From: Sthenelais limicola
Lineage: Eukaryota > Annelida > Polychaeta > Phyllodocida > Sigalionidae
Length of the DNA: 64,000 nt
Direction of reading: 5' to 3'
Assembly (NCBI GenBank): GCA_942159475.1
Contig: OW804096.1
Coordinates: 127,090,941-127,154,940, forward strand
In this document: positions 45,661 through 57,789 of the stretch, piece after piece
Layout: every line of letters starts with the position of its first letter
Numbering within the stretch: position 1 is the first letter of the stretch
The notes under the pieces: generated by a model
Databases searched by the model: none
What the model was told of the DNA's origin: nothing
The model's input: only the letters and a program-made list of their open reading frames with translations
Program-made: the position numbers and the translations under genes

Positions 45661-48600
45661 GATATTGATAGTTCAGCTTGATATTATTATTTTCATTTAA
45701 AAAAGTGTAGAGACCATCTAATTTCGACCATTATTACTGAGATCGGCTTGTTTCCGCTTTTGTTTTATATCAGAATATTCATACTGACGAAAACCAATTA
45801 CAGTGCTAGCTATTTTTATGGGACAGGGATTTCCCTTCATCGAAGGAATCTGAATAAATATCATAACCTCGAACAATGCCCTTATCTCCACAACATGTGA
45901 CCATCATTGAATAGTAATGAGCGAAGTGCTAGCCTGTAACACAGTTTGATCAGTTGGTCCCATAAAATGCCCTGTAATTCCCAAGCAGAGACTCGACTAC
46001 TTTACATTAGATTGCTAAACCATGCACACTCATCAGGTGAATAGGACTGTTGGTGCTATAATACATAAGTGGTGTGGTCCCCACCGTGTCAAAGATGGTC
46101 ACCATAAAATAATACATCTCTCGTTGATGGCCTTTCAAATAAGTTTACATCTGTAAATGAGGGTTCATATCGGTAGCAAGAAATATCTGCTACATTTGCG
46201 ATCTAGTCCTGAGTAAACTTGAATACAATACCATATATTCTGCAGAGGTATGAAATTATTGAAATAATTTGAAATAATCTGCAATAATTATAGCGAAAGT
46301 TGTAAACCACGGAGTATGGAGACAAGCTAGCGATGTTTTAATAGTTACATTGTATAGTGAGACCAGATTGACAGTAGACACGTCGGAAGGAGCACAACCG
46401 AATGATCTATAATGGCTTTAGTCGCAGTTTGTTGGGATTAACAACAAATTAGAAATGACTTCGAAATGAACCAATAGAAAGCCATGATCTTGCCGTTTTG
46501 AGCAGTAAATATTGTTTTGTATTTTCGTTTATGTAAGCGGTAGGCCGAAAGCGGACGTCCAACATCTAAATAGGTTGGGGGCTGGGTCATAAGGTATTAT
46601 CGTCTGTTGAAGTATACATGTGTGTGTGGGGTGGGGGGAGGGAGGAGGCCAGCGAGAGAGAGAGAGGTGGAGGTGGGAGGGAGGAAGGCAACCCAAACCC
46701 AAATTTCTCAGGAGAAAACCTGTCATATCCTTACAACCTATCAACTATTAAGACCATGTTACATGAAACGGTGTCAACATTCCGGCTCTGTAAAATATTT
46801 TATCCGTAATGTAGTTAATTCTCAAATTCAGCTATTTAAACGAATTCCAGTAGAAGGCGATTACATAATGTCCAAAGTTACCCACTTAGATTTACTGAGA
46901 CGATATCCATTATATCGATTGGACGGCCTTGCATTTCAGTCTAAAACGAAACTGAACCCATTAATGCGTCTATTCCATATTACCGCGCAGGATTGTGAAA
47001 GATTCTGCCGATTAGAGCCGTTCTTGATCCGCAAGTTCTTGTGGAAACAGCCTGAGACTTCGAAAATATTGTCATTCAGATGATAAAAATCAGGTTTGCA
47101 AGCGTGTTCATGGACCTTAATCATCGGATCATTCCCATGAATAACGATTTATTTCTACTTATCAGGCATTCTCTGCGTTATCAGTGACACCCAATCAGCA
47201 TCTGCCGACTTTCAGCGTTCGACACCTCCACTTTAAGGTGTTAATTTAATCATTAACAAATGATTACTTTCGAATTGGATTCTACTCAAGCTTTAAATCT
47301 CCTGATTCTTGTTGCGACGCCAAACTTGGTTACTTGCCAGAGATAGAAGGGTTGGTGGTCATATGCGATATTCACGGTGAATTTAGTTTCACTGGTGTGT
47401 TTTGCAAGTAAACTTCACTTTTACTATGTGTGTATAGGACAGAAACCTTTTCAATCAAAGTTCGAATTAACAGATTTGAATAAATCTTATTGCGTACATG
47501 TACAACCCATCTGCATTGAATTGAAAATGGCACGACATTTAGATGAATATAATTTCTTTATGTACATTAATTGCTACGTGTAATTGCCAACATATCTCTA
47601 GAATGAGCATAATCAATTACCCTGGCCGTTCCATACCTTTATTATAACAAGAGGACTATCTAGTCGCATAGTAGGAATGTCATTATTGTGGCTTAATAGT
47701 GCATCATTGCAAAACCGAGTGACTCATTGGCTATAGTTATGTATAGCCCCTTTTAGAATCGCTGCATTGATGACTAGTAAATGTTCTAAGTGAATGAAAC
47801 TGAGGTAATACCATAACTGTTTACGTTTAGGTAAATGTTTTAAGTGAAAGAAATGGAGGTGAGTCCAAGCATTGTTCAAAAGCTATCCTAATCGTATTTT
47901 GAGGAATATAAATCGCATGGAATAACTATAAAGACGTAGCAAATAATTTCCTAATTAACTATTTTGGTAATTAATTAACCACCGTTACCACACTTAAATG
48001 ATGTGGCCTTCCATGAAAATCATGTGGATCCCTCGTTGGCGTTCAACCGGAATAGTCGATACTTTACAGGTTTCCTCTTTAATATTAGAAAGGACTAGAT
48101 GCTGGATAGACTCCTGAAGTGTGGAAGGAAAGGCAGTCAGCTGCAGCATCTGGATGTTTCAGCTACCACCATAGACACTAAAGAGGATTCTCAGGCTTAA
48201 TGCACAACTGATATACTTTCACTTTCACTTTGCTTAAAGCACAATCTGGTGTTTTTCCTGAGAAGTCGATTGTAAAGTTAACGCCATTTGAGGTTCAGAT
48301 AGGGATGACTCAAGCTGACATTGATTCATGTTGCTACGAAGGCAATGTCAGGATCCATCTTTTCCATTAGGGTGATATCTGCGGTGTTCTGTGCCCATAT
48401 AAACCTCGTGTTCCCCGCATATAATATTTCCAGGGACACCTATGTTAGGATTTACATATTTGGCACTGCCTCCCTCAAAAGAAAACAGTTTGTAAATGAA
48501 GTGGTAACGCAATTGTTATCTTCTGTGATAATTCATGATAACCCCAAAACACATTTAATGTCCCATCACACCATTTATATCTGCCCCCAAAAGCAGCATA

Positions 48601-49215
48601 AATGTCAAAATTCGAGTCGGCAGCATAATTAAGAAATGAAAGTGTTACAGGTCCATCAAGCAAAAATTATTACAAATTATGTAAATAGCGCGATTCATGT
48701 AATTATAGATAAATCTCAATATTATTAAATATTCAACTGAATGGCTTCAGTGATATATAAATATCACATCACTATTTATATACAACATGCAGCTTTCAAT
48801 CTGGAGTTGAATATTTAGGGCATTTTTAGAGGAAAGTGAACGTGCACGTTTAACGTGAAAACGAAAGATTCAGTAAATTAGTTTTCTTCTCCCTCTTAGA
48901 TGATTATGATAGATGCTTTCCCTTATACGTGTTTATTGTCAAACTCCCATCTAGTGCAGACAGTAGCACGGACACGACTCTGGACAGGGTCGAGGGTCTG
49001 GGGTCGAGGTCAATGCCCTTCCCTGGAACCACGGGTCGTATCCTGCGCAGACACGTTTATTACATACAACCTTATCCATCAAATTCCCCAACCTAATCCT
49101 GGATGTACACGCTTAATGAAATAGTCTCAGGTAAAGGGGAAAGTTGTGAAAATTGAAATCGGAAAACTGAATCCCATCGACCTGGCTTTTTTAGGGAAGT
49201 ATTTGTTTTAGATGA
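45661..49215. other. No gene seen
   Basis: Non-coding stretch with a short GA-rich patch at 46620-46685. A 158-codon frame running across that patch (46607-47083) has no known domain. Confidence 0.4.
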
Positions 49216-49287
49216 GTGCAGGATAAAAATGGCTTCGAGTCTGGGTGGCATGTGCAGGATAAAAATGGCTTCAAGTCTGGGTGGCAT
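49216..49287. repeat. 36-bp tandem duplication
   Basis: Two adjacent copies of GTGCAGGATAAAAATGGCTT... with a single G/A difference. The unit is 12 codons but lies in no recognised gene. Confidence 0.9.
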
Positions 49288-50005
49288 CATGTACTTGTAA
49301 TGAGTTACAAGTTCGTTCTCATATTTAGCCCCAATTCACTTCTTCCCCGCCCCCTACATGGCCGACATTCTGAATCCAATAACCTGATGAATTCCTTGAA
49401 CTACAAGTGTGATTTTACCGTATTTCTTAAAAGATTTCCGGCTGTCTTCGACAGGCTTCCTCAGACAACCAGATCACAGACCCTAAATTATGATTGCTGG
49501 AAAGCAGTGCGGCACCGAACAACTAGAGTGTCATTGAATGTATACTGTACACAAGCATAGTGGCTTCTAATTGCCTATATAGTGGGCTGACACAATGATG
49601 TGACGGTGGCATACGGCTTGGCCTTTGATTCAGCCGTTTAAATAACGATAGTAGCGCGACCTTATACTATTACATGGAAGGCTCGCTTACACACATGATG
49701 CAATCAAGAGTTTCAAACAACAAGCAGAGGAAATTAAGGTTTGTTTACCCAGCAAACTGCATAGCAACTGCATGGCTGATGTTATTTCGCAATGTCGCAA
49801 TAACCTTGTCTGGTCATTATTGCATACAGCTCCAACGCTCAAAATCTCTATATATAATTATGGAGTGTTATTACAATATTATTTATGGCGTTTATAAGTT
49901 GGTAATCAGGTGGTTAAAAGTTGGTTGACAGTTGGTTTACAAATGCTCTCACTGCTAAGATGATATCTATGTGTGGTCATCACAGTGGTTTCGATAGTAT
50001 CTTAT

Positions 50006-50112
50006 GGGCCTAGTCCACCAAGCCGATTCTCATGCGATTTTGCGTCGCAGATGACCCTTTTACACTAAATTCTGTGAGAATCGCATAAGAATCGGCTTAG
50101 TGGACTAGGCCC
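50006..50112. mobile_element. MITE-like hairpin, 37-bp inverted ends
   Basis: GGGCCTAGTCCACCAAGCCG at the left is repeated in reverse complement at the right (one change within those 20 bases); the arms are about 37 bases with three or four mismatches and enclose ~33 bases. No exact target duplication could be fixed (CTTAT on the left, TTTAT on the right). Confidence 0.65.
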
Positions 50113-52140
50113 TTTATATGTTATCATATCAAATATGTCATTTATTATAGGTAAGGTAAACTGGAAGACCTGGACTGAAGTGTATCACTATTTGTATTGA
50201 TTTTGATTTGTATTGATTTTGAAGGACAAATAAACATCAATATTATCTCAATTTTATTACAAATATTGATGGCAGTTTAGTTTTAGGTGATTACAAAATC
50301 TCATGATAAATCTAGGGATTTTCGTTAAGTGCACATGATAAAAGGAAGTTTGCAGCTGAGAAATTGGCAGTTAGAAAAGGGGTAAAATGTCGATATTAAA
50401 CGCCTCATTTGCCTTGAGTGTTCCGCTTGGTTGCTTGTTCACCTTTGCTTAATTTGATTTGTCATTTGATTTTTACATAAGGGGAATAAGGGGAACATAT
50501 TTTACCTTTCATCTTTTGTGAACAATACCTTTTTTAAAGGAGTCTGATCCAAAGCATCCATTCAGATGCCTTTATTCCCTAACTGTTTATATGTTATATG
50601 ATATATGTTTATATCTTTATTCAGAATAATCCTAGACATCCTAATACAAATTCTAAGTTATGATTTAAATTATTTTGCTAGGGTCGGAACTATATCTGTG
50701 TATTTCTCGTCCTCCTGTGCATGGTGTGAACAAAAATGTTTTCTTAAGGATTGGTGCCGCCCTTATACCACACTAATTCTAAGTAGCCAAATTTACTTCA
50801 GGTGAAATCTTTAATTATTGTTGTACCACATTTCCAGATGTCGAAATAGGCGGTAAATGTACCTTATATTTACAATATATTCCGATGCATCGTTTCTATA
50901 TAGCTGAATTCTATTGAAATTAAGCATGGTCAAACAGATTTTCCGCATCACTTTAGTTTAAGCTATGGTACTGTTTAATACCACCTCGTCCATTATTATA
51001 TGTCATTTTATAGCCATTGGATAAAAGAATTATATTACCTTTATGTCATTGGTATTCAGTTGGAATTTGTTCAACAGTTTGCAAAGATATATAGTAAACA
51101 CATTTTTCACTTCGTTTGAAATTTGAAACACTTCACAGACCCTAACACGTAGAGAACCGATGATTGATTTTGCTGTGTGAAATAAGAAGAAAACAGACCA
51201 CAAACGCGTATCAAAATCCTCACTTTAATTCGATCATATCACTGATTCTCTATGCCATGAGCTGTTTTGTTCCAAGTTGCCTTCAGATTTTTCTCTCGTG
51301 GTCATATGAAAGAAAGCCCTTGCTTGATTGTCAGTCGCTTGAATGCCCGGACGGTGTTGATCAGGCATGTTCCCTTGGTTAAAACAATTATCTTTTATTG
51401 AGTCCAGGATTTGCTCCATGGGTCTTATCTTTATGTAATTTCTTGAAGACAATAAAACATTGTTCATGATCATCCCTGGAAATGAACTGGAAGGGGAGGA
51501 TTTGTGCGGCTCATTCCCATGGTAATGAATTATCGCGAGACAATGTAGTCCAAAGGGGGTACCGGAGGTGAGGGAATGCAAGGGGACATAATGAATCGTA
51601 TTGGGAAGCAAGGTCTGTAGGGTGAGCGGGACATAAGAGCATCAAATTAATTAAAGAGAAAGTTATTGGCTAGAGATTATGAAAGATAACAGGGTCTCTG
51701 GCCATAAATAACTCGGAAACATAGGGCATGATATTGAACGATGGGTTCGGAATGGGAGATTCGGAGTGGTTAGTACCACAGAAGGGGAACGTTATATCTA
51801 TCTAATGCAGTTCCTGGTTCGGTTGATCGTGTTTCCTATATTTAACATTTTTTCTCTTGTAATCTTTCATTATTAGACGCTATTCAATTACGATGGAGAT
51901 GAATTATGATTGAGCTATTTCCTTGGTCAAATTGATTCCCTCAATTTAAAATTGTTTCTTTTTCATTGTGAGAACATCATATATCCAGAATTCTAATGGA
52001 AGTTGATTTTAAACAGGGCACACGTGCCCTATGTGCACAAGCCAGTTATTAGCTTTCCATAGGAGGCTTACTGGAGCCTACCACGGCCGTCTTTCACCCT
52101 GGCCAAACGTAACCAGTCACGCAGCTACAGGTGTGTTACT
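50113..52140. other. No gene seen
   Basis: AT-rich non-coding sequence; a 16-bp TTTGTATTGATTTTGA duplication lies at about 50190-50222. Confidence 0.4.
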
Positions 52141-52229
52141 GTAGCCGTCCATGGGACGCTACATGTAGCCACCCTTGGACGCTACATATAGCCGTCCATG
52201 GATGCTGTGCATAGGTCTTCCATGGAACA
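52141..52229. repeat. ~24-bp tandem repeat, three to four copies
   Basis: Copies of GTAGCCGTCCATGGGACGCT plus ACAT at 52141, 52165 and 52188, with a partial fourth. GTAGC and GCTAC within the unit allow each copy to fold. A related GGGACGCTTCATGTAGCCA occurs at 56196. Confidence 0.75.
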
Positions 52230-53255
52230 CTAAAAACAAGCTTCTGTGGGGGTATTTATATCTAGCTTTATTTAAGTTTAGTGGTGGGACTAGGATTTCC
52301 TTTGGCGCCTCTTATGCTCATCTTAAATATTAACAAAATGTACTAGAATATAAATAATAGGCTGAAGAAAGCAGATAACAAGGAATGATGTTTTTATTTC
52401 TCATTATTGCATTTGATATCAATATACAATATACATATTGATATATATATATCCACTATATGTGATAAAACCCTCTTTAGACAATGAAAAAATCGAGATA
52501 TGTTTATCAGTCAAAACCAATTCATCTCAGTCTACATTGCAGGAATTACAGACAACATAATTCGGAGGTTGATATTCATCAATGACTATTTTCGGTGATT
52601 CTTGATTGTTCTGTAATATTCCTTCATCTCCTCACATTGTCTTGTGTTTCTGCACTGGCGCTCTGCAATATTATAACATAATTATCACAATAAGGAGTTA
52701 CGTCAAGAACTTCTTACCGCAGTGAATCCACTTTTTACAGCAATGTTTTTTACTTCACACCTACAAACACTTTTGCACAGAATTGAGCTAGCCATGCCAA
52801 TGGGTAGGTATGGGGGGTGGCATCTTTTTACGCGTTAGAAAGCTGTGACTATATTTGTTATTCATTCTGTGGAAATAGGAGCACCAACGAAGGTGGGTAC
52901 ACAGTCCTACCCTAGTGCGGAATGGTGTACAATAGATTTCTTAAGGAATATGAAAGTGGTCAGTCCAACCTAGGATATGAGGACTTTATACAGGGATGTG
53001 AGGATTATTACCAAATTTTGAGGTAGGTTTCTCACCTAGATCATATATGTGTCCGTGTAATACTCCCCTGTATAACTATTATTTCATTGTGTATAGCATA
53101 TTGTTAAAAATAGGTTTATAATTCGCTCAATATTATAATTATCCAAGATATATTCTAGTTTATTTGAGTTCATATCATTTCTGGTACATTATGGATTCTC
53201 CCTGGTATATAGGACGTTGAGGGTCAAGACAAAGGAATGCCACCAGTAGGTGGGC
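52230..53255. other. No gene seen
   Basis: Non-coding AT-rich sequence with a (TA)n run near 52440. Confidence 0.4.
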
Positions 53256-53350
53256 ATTGTTCTAGTGGTAAAGCCACTATATGTGAGAGACAATGGGTTG
53301 TCTGGTAGGGGTTCTTTGTCTCAGTAATTAATCTGTGGGGTTCAACCCCT
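53256..53350 (+). repeat. tRNA-like pol III promoter remnant (possible SINE)
   Basis: TTCTAGTGGTAAAGCCAC (A box / D arm) is followed about 70 bases later by GGGGTTCAACCCCT (B box / T arm, self-complementary as in a T stem). Spacing is longer than in a tRNA gene, and no acceptor stem is found. A tRNA-derived SINE copy with unclear 3' end is the best reading. Confidence 0.4.
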
Positions 53351-53868
53351 GCTGTATACCCTTATTTGGGAGAGGTACCAGGATGTAACTTTGAAATTCT
53401 CTTTGTCTTATGTGTTTCCTGTATTGTTTTAAGATGCATTCTGGGATTCCCCATCTTGATTATGGGATAGAAACATTGTATGATGGGATAGGACTGCTCC
53501 TTGTATAAAACAGTAAAGCACCCTATCCTCATCAGTCATTGCTTTCTCTACATTACGGAATACACTTCATATACTATAAGCTCTTGACTTTGACTTCTTC
53601 ATTTGGACCAATTAGCCTAAACAGGGCTTGATATTCTAAGTAGATCTTCAATGAGATATTCAAAGACATTTTTTCACAATATATATGCATGAATATAGGC
53701 AAAGATGGCCAAATATATTTACTAAATAATCTAAAGAGCCTTACAAGGATGGGTCGTCGCTGTCCCCCCCCCCCCAACTTGCCCCCTTTGAGGGGAGGCG
53801 GCAGGGGTATGTCAGGGGGAGGGATGGGAGTAAGAGACATTTAAGTCAGAAGGAGAGGAAGAGGACAG

Positions 53869-55404
53869 GGCTTTGTTGCACAATGAATGTTCGCGAACGT
53901 GCAGCCTAGGAATTAAATCATGGTTGATCTTTGGATAAGAACGACCAGGAGTAGAAACGATCAGGCTCTGTTGCACAAGGACCCGTCCTAACTCTGCACC
54001 TTCTCAAGTTGCACACTCTTGCTCGTATGTATACATACAACACGGTAATGACCAACAGGTAACCTGTATAGGCCAGAGGAATTCCTTTTTATGACATCAC
54101 TATACTTGGTGTTTTCCAACCTTTAGCCTGAATCAGTCAATGCTTATACCACACACAAACACAACAATCAAAAATGTCTGACACACATTCTCACCAAGTC
54201 ACTCATATATGTATGACAACTATTAACACCCCATCCAATTTTGATAAGAAACAAACCATCCAATGTAATTAATGGCATGTCATAATGATTCATACTCTAT
54301 TGTGTACTGCCCCCTTCATACTGCCGCCAACATAACAGTATATGAAGGGTTTGATTAGTAAAATATTTTCTGTATGTCTATTTCAGTATTCCTGATCCTG
54401 TTCGTTCTTTGGAGTACTGATGAGAATCTGTTGTACAACAAATTCGTGGGTTCACGTTCGTACATAATCGTGAGAACATAGACAAATATCTGGGTGAAAA
54501 TGGTGTTGCACAAGTCAGTAACGAACAGACTTAGGACAACCCTCAGGGTCGTCCTAAGTCTGTTCTTAACCATTATGGGCGAATATATAAATAATTTATT
54601 CAGTAATTTCATCACATAAATGAATAAAAACAATATTGTAAGTGTTTTGACAGTGATTCTCCATTTTTTAAAACATTTAGCTATTTGTGTGTATGAAGCC
54701 TGCTCGTTGCTATTCACTCCTGTTCGTTTGTGTCTGTTCCCTCCAACTTATAAGCCATGCATACATCATGTGTGTGAGTGACTGTGTGGGTGTATGGGTG
54801 TGTGGGTGATACATTGTGTGTGGGTGTATGTGAATTAAATCAATACGTCCTGGTAAAGGTTGGAATAGACATGGGTTGTGATGTCATAAGGTGGAATTCC
54901 TCTGGATTATACTGGTAACCCATTGGTACCGTATTGTGTATAAAGGTACAATCAAGAGTATGAGACTAAAGAACGAGTAGGAGTAGGGAAGAGTAGGATT
55001 AGCCCTTGTGCAACAGAGCTTGCTCTTTTCTACTCTTAACTGTTCTTAACCAAAGATCAACCACGATTTCAGTCCTTGGCTACACGTTCATGGACAAAAC
55101 CTGGTCTGTTTCAAACTTTCAACCCTTCAATGTCCCTCCTGAGTCATTGATTGCCACTTATCATTCTAATAATAGTGATTTAACTGGCAATTCCAACCAA
55201 CAAAACAATTAAAGCCACTCTGAAATGTCTATTTCTCATGAGTATGCACAAACGTGAACCCACAAATTAGTTGTGCAACATATTCTCGTAGGTTTGCCAA
55301 AGAACGAACACGAGTGGGTAAGATTAAGGAACGAGTAAGGCATTGAAACATTTCACGAACGAACAGCTAAGATTGGGATACGAGCAGCATTGTGCAACAA
55401 AGCC
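53869..55404. mobile_element. Foldback element with interleaved inverted copies and CAG target duplication
   Basis: The ends GGCTTTGTTGCACAATG and CATTGTGCAACAAAGCC are exact complements, flanked by CAG on both sides (53866-53868, 55405-55407), a likely 3-bp target duplication. Inside, a second pair of similar ends (GGCTCTGTTGCACAAGG at 53964, complement at 55003-55019) and the segments 53886-53970 and 55010-55100 (both with GGTTGATCTTTGG) are inverted copies. A third inverted pair (TGTTG.ACAAC.AATT.GTGGGTTCACGTT) is at 54420-54476 and 55236-55293. A 43-bp palindrome marks the middle (54523-54565). No transposase is present; the element appears assembled from several copies of one non-autonomous family. 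Confidence 0.8.
54523..54565. repeat. 43-bp palindrome inside the foldback element
   Basis: GAACAGACTTAGGACAACCC and its complement, 21-base arms with one mismatch around a single central base. Confidence 0.9.
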
Positions 55405-55407
55405 CAG

Positions 55408-57515
55408 AAGTGCTTCTGTAGGGGCAGATAAATCTCTGATTTCATCCACCGGGTGAAGAAAAAAGTTAATTGATTAGTAGAAAAGAAAAAAGTTAATTTC
55501 ACACACTGAATACTATTGATTTAATGTTTCATACATACTATTCTTCATATCATCTAGTACAGTTCCATCCATCGGTCAGTAAAGTGACCAGCGTGAATGG
55601 AGGCAACCAAGGTGTCAGCTACCCTAGCTTCACCTTAATCCTCCTGCCCCGCTGTCGCTAATAGTATAGAGTTCACGCCCACGTAGTGTTCGCACATAGG
55701 GTCCCATAAGACCAATCCCAATAGACCTGTATTCCATTAGAGTTATTTGTGTATCACTGCCATTTTGGGTGGTATTTTAACCCGTCATTTATGCACAGCA
55801 AAACAGCCTATTGTGATGTGAGTGTACCTTAGATCATGTACATTCTTAGCTCATTCATTGGCTATATCTAGCTATTCCATTTTGGGTGACAATTGAACCA
55901 GTATTTTAATCATACAGCGTGACAGCCTATTGTTATGTTTCTACCATAGAACATGTATATATTTAGATTGTTCGTTCTCCATATCTTTAAGGAAACTAAT
56001 TAAGTAGAAATTAGGATGATACTCACCATATAGGAAGAGTAGATTCCATATTTATGTGTGGCCTTGTGTATCCGTTGTAGACCCATTTTTCATGATGATG
56101 TTTGAAAATATACGTTAGGTCATGTGACTAATTATTTCCGGTGCCAAACATGTGTACCATTAGCCTGAAATAGCCGGCTTTGTGAAGTTTGGAATGGGAC
56201 GCTTCATGTAGCCATTGTCCTCCTAAAACTGTTTGCTCATACTTTATGTACAAATATATAATAAAATCATGGTCATATCAGCCTCAGAACGAGCAATTGT
56301 ATATTTTCTTTTAATCAGTGTCAATTCATTATACATTCTCAGTAGTTATACTACTTTTCCTTAAATGAAAATAAGGTGGCTACATGAAGCCTCTAATGGA
56401 CTACCTTGCTGGTCCAGTCTCAAGAGGTAACAGGTGTGTCCACAGGTGTGAACGGGCGGCTACCTGTAGCTGGAGCCTAGTTATCCACACCCACGGACCA
56501 TTTCTGGACCATCGGCCGCCATCTTTGCGCACATAGGGTGTCTATCCAGTTCTCTCAATTTATATATCATGTACACTTTACTTGACTCTTAGAACTTGAC
56601 TTGACTTTGGGGTCAGCCGGAGGGGCCAATGTCCTGCAACTCACACGGGGAAGCCTGATATCTTACTTGAACCAACCATACCTAGTTTAAGATAGTACAC
56701 AGATACGGAAATCCCGCTACGTTCGCATAATCTTCGAGATCGAAAGACATTGTCTTTGTGAATGATAGTAATTTAGACCTTTCCCTCTAGTGACAAAATA
56801 TCTTAGCTTTTGATATCGCTAACAAGCTTCCCACTCTCCTCCGACAATCAACAATGTCTCAAGCTAAAAGCAAAGCAAACCTAAAGAATGTAATGTCAGC
56901 ATGAATAATGCATACAGGATAAAAGGTTTTTTAACTGATAAAAGGATATCTAATGTATGGCTTCATCTTCACTATTTGTGACAGTTAAGTTGATTAGATT
57001 TTTTCCCTGAGGCTGCTTCCGATAAGGGACATACATATAATCGCCTTACTCATCATGCTTTTTAACATAACATAGAAGAAAATGGGTTCTACTGCTACTC
57101 CTCGCGTATAAAGGAAACTAGTGTAATGGGGATCGCTTCATTCAAATGATCTTTTAATCGTTTGAAAAATCGAGATCATTCGATTACAATGGTATCGGAC
57201 TTTACGAGAAACGTTTAATGACATTAACATTTATCTGAAAGTGTATCTCAATCGCGTTACTGGTGTAGAATAATTAATGATTTCTGGATGCCACAAATGT
57301 GACTCGTGTCAATTGATATTAACTGAAAAGATGGCCGAAAGCAGTGAGATAAATTGACATGTACAATTGTCACGTTGCATAACAATGCGTTGCCTCTCAA
57401 GTGGTGGGAGCAGGTTCACGAGTTATATTTGCATTTATGAATAGGTATACAAGTTTTTACATGGTTAATATACTCCTATCATATATATATGCACATATAT
57501 ATATAGAGAGAGAGA
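55408..57515. other. No gene seen; scattered motifs shared with 52.0 kb
   Basis: Non-coding. GCACATAGGGT at about 55694 and 56535 is the complement of CCCTATGTGCAC near 52028. GGGACGCTTCATGTAGCCA at 56196 matches the tandem unit at 52157 with one change. These are probably parts of one old repeat family. Confidence 0.45.
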
Positions 57516-57614
57516 GAATGGAACGAGCCAGCAATAATCGAAAATTTATTGGACTTGATTCGTCCGCATAAGCACTCTGCCTACGGCATCGATTATTGCA
57601 GGCGAGTTCCATTC
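57516..57614. mobile_element. MITE-like 99-bp hairpin
   Basis: GAATGGAACGAGCCAGCAAT (plus AATCGA) pairs with its near-complement at the right end (26-base arms, two or three mismatches). It lies directly beside an (AT)n(GA)n microsatellite at 57480-57515. Confidence 0.6.
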
Positions 57615-57737
57615 TATTTCATTATATTGGCATAAAACTTGATGTGTAATAAAAAATGTATCATGTGTAAATCTTAAAAAAGTAGCCAACTTGGTGACAA
57701 AGTAGTTCATATAGTACGCATACTATATGAATATTTT

Positions 57738-57789
57738 ATAGCACCCCACTAATAGCACCTCTCATGTTGAATGCGCATATAATAAACAT
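57738..57789 (+). repeat. Dispersed repeat (AGCACC...GCGCATATAATAAA), copy 2
   Basis: AGCACCCCACTAATAGCACC followed by TGCGCATATAATAAA; matches 35396-35447 in the same orientation. Confidence 0.65.

Noticed and set aside
46607..47083. 158-codon plus-strand ORF
   Set aside because: Starts in a GA-rich low-complexity patch and shows no known domain or splice context.
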